From Cryptomeria japonica (Eukaryota; Streptophyta; Pinopsida; Cupressales; Cupressaceae), in assembly GCF_030272615.1 (NCBI RefSeq), contig NC_081415.1:421874757-421938756 (forward strand): a stretch of DNA of 64,000 nucleotides. Reading direction: 5' to 3'. Both the position numbers and the translations under genes were made by a program. Below, in pieces: positions 58,964-64,000 of the stretch (positions are counted from its first letter, which is position 1; every line of letters starts with the position of its first letter). The notes under the pieces were generated by a model. That model did not search any database. It was not told the DNA's origin and saw nothing but the letters and a program-made list of their open reading frames with translations.

Positions 58964-59779
58964 TTTACACCAGATTTCCCTAGTGAAGGAACAATGAAAA
59001 AATAGGTGATCAACTGATTCCCCCTCCTTCTAACAGAGCTCACATCTATTAAGGAATTTGAATCCCCTTCGAATTAAATTATCAATAGTAAGGGTACTAT
59101 TATGAGAAGCAAGCCAAAAGAAAATTTTGACTTTAGGGATCAAGATGGTGTTCCAGACTTTACTCCAAATGGGATTGCTGATTTGAGAGAAAGTGTTTTT
59201 ATAGGCAGAAGAAACTGTGAATTCGCCTTTAGGATCACTTTTCCAGAGGAAAACATCATCATAGTTGTTGTTAGGGGAAAAGGACAACAACTCTTTCTGA
59301 AGAGAGGAAAAACCAGGATGGATGTCCTCAAGTTTGACCCATTTATTCTCCTTCCAATAGTCACAAACTATCAGCCCAAACCTCCTTTTACATTCTTCAA
59401 TAGCTTGATTGTTGTTTTGATCAAATAGGGCTTCATTCTTCATCCAAGGGTCTTCCCAAAATCTTATTCTGTCACCTTTTCCAAGGACCCATCCAGCTCC
59501 AACTTTTGCAACTTTTATGGATTTGGTTACACTATTCCAGATGAAGGACCCAGCCGGGATATCTTCAGAATTGAGGATTCCTTGGATAGTCTGATTCTTA
59601 ATGTATTTGTCAAACCAAATTTGGTTCCAGTCTTTCTTAGTGTCATAGGCTCTCCATAACTGCTTGGCAAGAAGAGCTTTGTTAAAAGTTTTAATAATTT
59701 TAATCCCCAACCCTCCTTTGTTCTTTGGTCTACACACCTTGTCCCAGGCAATCAAAGGTATTCTCTTCTTTTCTTCCAC
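58963..59779 (-). pseudogene. LINE zf-RVT region
   Basis: Contains IPLIAWDKVCRPKNKGGLGI, GKGDRIRFWEDPW, KGEFTVSSAYK and the zinc-binding CELC, interrupted by TAG at 59030-59032, then VDHLFFHC. In frame with RNase H downstream, frameshifted from RT upstream. Confidence 0.9.
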
Positions 59780-60517
59780 TCCTGACCATAAGAATCTCTT
59801 TTGAATTCTTCCATAGCTTCAGCAATTTTGGCCAGAATACCAAACAGACTGAGGGCATAAACAGGGAGATTTTGAAGAGTAGCTTGGAGGAGCTGCATTT
59901 TCCCAGCCTAAGATAACATTGAGCCTTTCCATCCTACAAGTCTCTTATTAATTTTATCAATGATCATATTCCAGAAGGAATTTGGGGGAGCCAACCCTAA
60001 AGGAAGACCCAGGTAGGTGGAAGGCAGCGATTCCACTTTGCATCCAATAATATTGGCAATTTTCTGTTGTCTTATGACCAGAGTATTAAGAAAGTACATA
60101 GCTGATTTGTCCCAATTAACTTGTTGACCAGTTGCCAAAGCATAGGAGTTGAGAGCTGTTTTGAAGGCTTCAGCCTCCTTGACTGAGGAATATCCCATGA
60201 TGATAGTATCATCAACAAACTGTTGATGAGTGCAAAACACATTAGCAGAGGAGGGTTGAAGACCTTTGATAGTTTTGCTTTGTTTATATTTATGAATCAT
60301 TCTACTCATACTTTCAGCCAGAATGGTAAAAAGGATAGGAGATATGGGGTCTCCTTGTCTTAGCCCTCTAGAGTTTTTAAATTTTTTTGTAGGAGATCCA
60401 TTAACCAAAATAGAGAACATAGGAGTAGTGATTAGTTTTCAGATTATTTTGATAACCTTATCATCAAAACCAAAAGCCCCCATGATTTTTGTAGTCACAC
60501 AAATCTGTCCAGCTTAA
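59780..60517 (-). pseudogene. LINE RT, C-terminal part
   Basis: Frame 60420-59908 reads MFSILVNGSPTK, RGLRQGDPISPILF and the catalytic box FVDDTIIMG (Val for the common Ala). A TAG at 59908-59910 sits in the LSxAGK motif, where Gln is usual. Everything N-terminal to about 60517 is missing. Confidence 0.9.
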
Positions 60518-60579
60518 TTAAATAAATATTCGCTATTTATTTGATTAAAAATCCACTAGCCATCAGTTAATTAAATTAA

Positions 60580-61530
60580 TATTTAATGAAAGTAGCAGAG
60601 GAAGGCCCTGGGGAATACAACTTGAGTCAACTCTTTTGTGTGGGACAAATGCCCACTTCTCCTAGAACACATGGTAAACCACAGCAGGTACTCCAGCAAC
60701 CCCTAATCACGCCAGCGTGTGCTTTGACGCCTTTCATCCTTGGAAAAAGTCAAGAAGAAGAAACCCAAGATAAGGACTTAGCGGAATGAATCTATAAAGA
60801 TCCCATCACCACTGATATACCGCAAGTTAAACTTCCTATGGATCAATATGGCAAAGGTCTCCTCATTATGCAAAGAATGGGGTATGATGGTCAGAGTGCT
60901 TTGGGATATTGCAAACAAGGACGACATGAACCTCTACTGTCGGAATTAAAGCCTAAAGGTAATACAGGCCTAGGCTTTGAAAAAGAGAACTTTCCTAAAG
61001 TCAAATTCAAAGGAAAACCTAGCAAACCATTTTATCAGCCTACTGAAAAAAAGGACACCTTTCATTATCAAAGCAGCCTCAAGCACCATCCCAACTGCCC
61101 CACCGAGGCTCAAAACCCCAACACAACCATCACCAATACCATTCATCCCACCAAGCGAACCAGTAGTCCCATCAGCAAAACCATTAGCAGCAACAACTGT
61201 ATCAGAACCCGCAGCAGCATCTATGGCACTAGCAGTTCTAGCAGAAGCCACTGAGTCAACACTGCCGATACTCCCTGTACCATATTCTTTTATCCCCATC
61301 GACCTTCCTGCAACACCAATCACTACAAAGGTACATCAACCAATCATACCTGCAGTATTTAACTCAAAAGACATCCTAGTATGGTATAGTAATCGGATGC
61401 TGGAAAGTGACTCAGAGACCGACTCACATGAGTGGGAATTTGATTCTGTACAACTTAACACTTCAGATGAGGAAGACACATCACTACCTCCACCACACAA
61501 AGACATCCCTGTTATGGAGAAGCACAGATA
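60580..61530 (+). pseudogene. Tat-type element: spacer, G-patch and Pro-rich linker
   Basis: The frame from 60586 (YNLSQLFCVGQMPTSP) meets a TGA at 60787. The same frame resumes and holds a G-patch at 60838-60980 (YGKGLLIMQRMGYDG, ALGYCKQG, KGNTGLGF) with its ordered glycines. After a frameshift near 61000 comes a Pro/Thr/Ala-rich linker and an acidic DSETDSHEWEFD stretch to 61530. G-patches bind RNA or activate helicases. Protease and Gag of this copy are missing at the LINE border. Confidence 0.75.
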
Positions 61531-63480
61531 AAGACTTCTTGGGTTCCTGAGCTGGAAACATCTTCCACAAACCCTACATCTCATCCTACGCCTGATTCTG
61601 ACAGGGAGAGTACCATCAACGACCTTCACCATAACATCTTAACCCTCACTGATACATCTAACACACTTAACCTAATCGATGAAGTAATGCCCATTATCCA
61701 CCCTGAACTCATCGAATGGAACCAATCAAATCCCCCATGTCTTGACTTCTTCCAAAATGATGAGGCCATCATTGACTTTTTGGAATTAAGGGATAACCTA
61801 CCAAGCGGGGATCACAAAGCTGGATTCGCCATTGAACTTAATAGCGCAACATACTTCGGGGTGGATGCCAAACCTTTCAGCTGCAAAAATATAACAATAA
61901 AACATGGATCTTCCAGTGAAAACCACACTGTGGCACTGTTTGATCCAACAAAAGTAAAAAGAAAGAGCGTATCCAATGGTGAAAACCTCTCTGAGGTGCC
62001 TGAGGATGATGGGTTTGACATTCTCCCTACTAATGCACAACAGGAACGATCAACGATTCTCATCGAGGAAACCAAAGAATACAATGTGGGGACTCCTGAA
62101 AATCCTCATCTCATACATCTAGCATCTCTTCTCACTCTAGAGGAACCTAAATTTATAGAGTTCTTCCAGAAGCGTCAGATCAACTTCGCATGGTCATATG
62201 CAGACATGTCTGGGCTTGATCCTAATTTAGTCATGCATCACCTCACTGTAGCAGAAGGAGCCAAACCTGTCAAGCAGAAGCTTCGTAAGATGCATCCTCA
62301 AATTTCAGTACTAGTCAAAACAGAAATCAAGAAACTCCTAGATGTTGGTTTTATTAGACCAATTGATTATGCAGAATGGATCTCCAATATTGTGCCTGTC
62401 GGCAAACCAAAAGGGGGCATCCGCATTTGTACTGACTTAAGAGATTTGAATAAAGCCTGTCCTAAGGATGACTTCCCCCTTCCAAATATCGACATCATAA
62501 TAGACCTGACAGTAGGACATGCCATGCTTTCACTCATGGATGGCTTTTCAGGATACAATCAAATAAAGATCGCACCAAAGGATCAACATAAGACAGCCTT
62601 CACCTGTCCATGGGGCACATATTGCTGGAATGTAATGCCTTTTGGTCTAAAGAATGCAGGAGCAACCTATCAAAGAGCAATGACCACCATCTTCCATGAC
62701 ATGATGCATACTACGATGGAAGATTATGTTGATGACTTACTAGCAAAATCACTCACCAGAGAAGGGCATCTCCACATCTTAGATAAAATCTTTGATAGAC
62801 TAGAACAATACCATGTTCAACTCAACCCAAAGAAATGTGTCTTTGGAGTAACCTCCGGGAAGCTTCTAGGATACATTGTCTCAAGCAAAGGTATTGAGGT
62901 TGACCTAGCAAAGGTAAAAGCAATCATGGACATGCCACCACCAAAGAATATCAGTCAGCTAAGGACATTACAAGGGTGGCTTCAATCCATTCAAAGATTC
63001 ATTGCACAATTGGCTGATAAGTGTCACCCATTCACACACCTGCTACACAAGAACATCTGCTTTCAGTGGGATGCCCGATGCCAACAAGCATTTCAAACGC
63101 TTAAAGACTATCTCATGAATCCACCATTGCTGATGCCACCAGATCCAAGAAGACCATTGTTACTCTATATCTCAGCAACAAGTACAGCATTGGGTGTACT
63201 ACTGGCACAACATAATGCAGAAGGAAAAGAGTGTGATGTTTACTACATCTCTCGCACACTGGTGGGCTATGAACTCAATTACACACCTATTGAGCGAGCT
63301 TGCCTAGCAGTAATCTTAGCAGCCACTAAACTGAGGCACTATCTATTAACACACAAAGTACAACTCATTACAAAGATTGATCCACTCAAGTATTTACTCA
63401 GCAAAGCAGCATTGACAGGTCGCTTGGCCAAATGGGTGATGATTCTAAGTGAATTTGACATCAAGTATGTAGATCGTTAA
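61530..63480 (+). pseudogene. Tat-type Ty3/gypsy RT and RNase H
   Basis: The longest clean pol frame here. The Met at 61687 may not be the true start, since the frame is open from about 61530. RT motifs: FIRPIDYAEWISNIVPVGK, GGIRICTDLRDLNKACPKDD, MDGFSGYNQI, MPFGLKNAGATYQRAM and the catalytic YVDDLLAKS. RNase H follows: FQWDARCQQAF, LYISATSTALGVLL (the usual catalytic Asp replaced by Ser-Ala-Thr) and YTPIERACLAV. A TAA at 63478 interrupts the frame, which then continues into a second RNase H. Confidence 0.95.
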
Positions 63481-64000
63481 GCTATCAAAGGTCAAGTTAT
63501 TGCAGATCAGTTGGCCGATGCGCCTCTCATAGGCGATCATCCTCTTATTTCCAATTTTCCAGATGAAGAGATATTCATGATCACAATAACACAACCATGG
63601 AAACTATACTTTGATGGTTCATACACTAGGCATGGCTCGGAGGCAGGCATTATGTTTATCACACCTCAGGGTGATAGCATCCCGAAGTCTTACAGGCTCA
63701 CATTTCCATGCACAAACAACATAGCAGAATATGAGGCCTTGATCACAAGACTCGGGCTAGCCATACAATGGAAATTACAAGAACTACAAGTATATGGCGA
63801 CTCCCAACTGGTCATTCGACAAGCAACTGATGAATATCAGACCAAGGATGATAAACTCATGCCATTTAAGCAAATGGTGGACAATCTAAAGTCATCATTT
63901 ACTACAATTTCCTTTGAGCAGATACCTAGAGATCATAATCGAGCTGCTGACGCTATGGCTACCATCGCATCTCTCCTAGATTTTCCACAGAATTCAACAC
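63481..64000 (+). pseudogene. Second (archaeal-like) RNase H of the Tat lineage, partial
   Basis: Downstream of the stop the frame reads GQVIADQLADAP, WKLYFDGSYTRHGSEAG (first Asp), NNIAEYEALITRLGLA (catalytic Glu), VYGDSQLVIRQ (Asp) and IPRDHNRAADAMATIASLL (last Asp). All four acidic residues are present. A second RNase H after the first is diagnostic of Tat/Ogre-type elements. Integrase should follow outside the window. Confidence 0.9.

Larger units (their letters stand above)
56240..60517 (-). mobile_element. 5'-truncated LINE with a third ORF
   Basis: Starts inside RT at about 60517 and runs through RT, zf-RVT and RNase H (end 58106), then directly into a long unrecognised ORF3 to 56249. 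Endonuclease and ORF1 are missing, as in a 5'-truncated insertion. I found no poly-A or target duplication at the left end, so that border is uncertain and ORF3 could belong to a separate element. Confidence 0.7.

Noticed and set aside
1-64000. tRNA and rRNA genes
   Set aside because: Scanning for the tRNA T-arm GTTCGAATC-type motif with a matching acceptor, and for rRNA core motifs, gave nothing convincing by eye.

Overview
The window looks like intergenic plant nuclear DNA made almost entirely of nested, decaying retrotransposons. I found no intact host gene, rRNA, tRNA or CRISPR array. The element types are plant-specific: a Ty3/gypsy chromovirus with an integrase chromodomain, Tat-type Ty3/gypsy pol with a second RNase H, L1-type LINEs with DUF4283 ORF1 and a terminal RNase H, DUF659-type hAT remnants, tRNA-Met primer sites and telo-box promoters. 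Very long LTRs and dense nesting suggest a large-genome species, perhaps a gymnosperm. That last step is inference.

Layout. 1-2919: a long Ty3-like LTR cut by the window edge, with nine hairpin units. 2920-3311: a copia-like LTR fragment. 3312-7937: eroded LTR material with one clear LTR end and primer site near 6958. 7938-9514: a different LTR with a GGTTCC hairpin array. 10022-13105: a second copy of the long LTR, carrying 39-bp repeats where the other copies carry hairpins. 13112-14374 and 18388-18668: a Tat-like gag-protease remnant split by a 4008-bp solo LTR (14375-18382) with perfect GGTCC duplications and ten hairpin units.

19849-34837: a minus-strand LTR element with TTGTT duplications. 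It has a coiled-coil/four-knuckle Gag-like ORF and a very long unrecognised ORF of about 1120 codons where pol should be, so it is a non-autonomous element. Its 3' LTR is interrupted by a 7.1-kb minus-strand chromovirus (20743-27839).

34843-44960: mostly unrecognised sequence with a LINE ORF1 fragment, a hAT transposase fragment, small tandem repeats and two possible exon remnants. 44965-52540: a long minus-strand L1-type LINE. 53972-56110: a plus-strand Ty3 LTR, primer site and gag. 56240-60517: a 5'-truncated minus-strand LINE with an unusual long third ORF that overlaps the end of its RNase H. 60580-64000: a plus-strand Tat-type element with a G-patch domain, RT, RNase H and second RNase H, running off the window.

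The best candidates for something undescribed are the pol-replacing ORF (28434-31793), the LINE ORF3 (56249-58131), which may share a fold and layout with it, and the hairpin arrays inside LTRs, in which a short stem-loop is kept every ~166 bp while the spacers have diverged.
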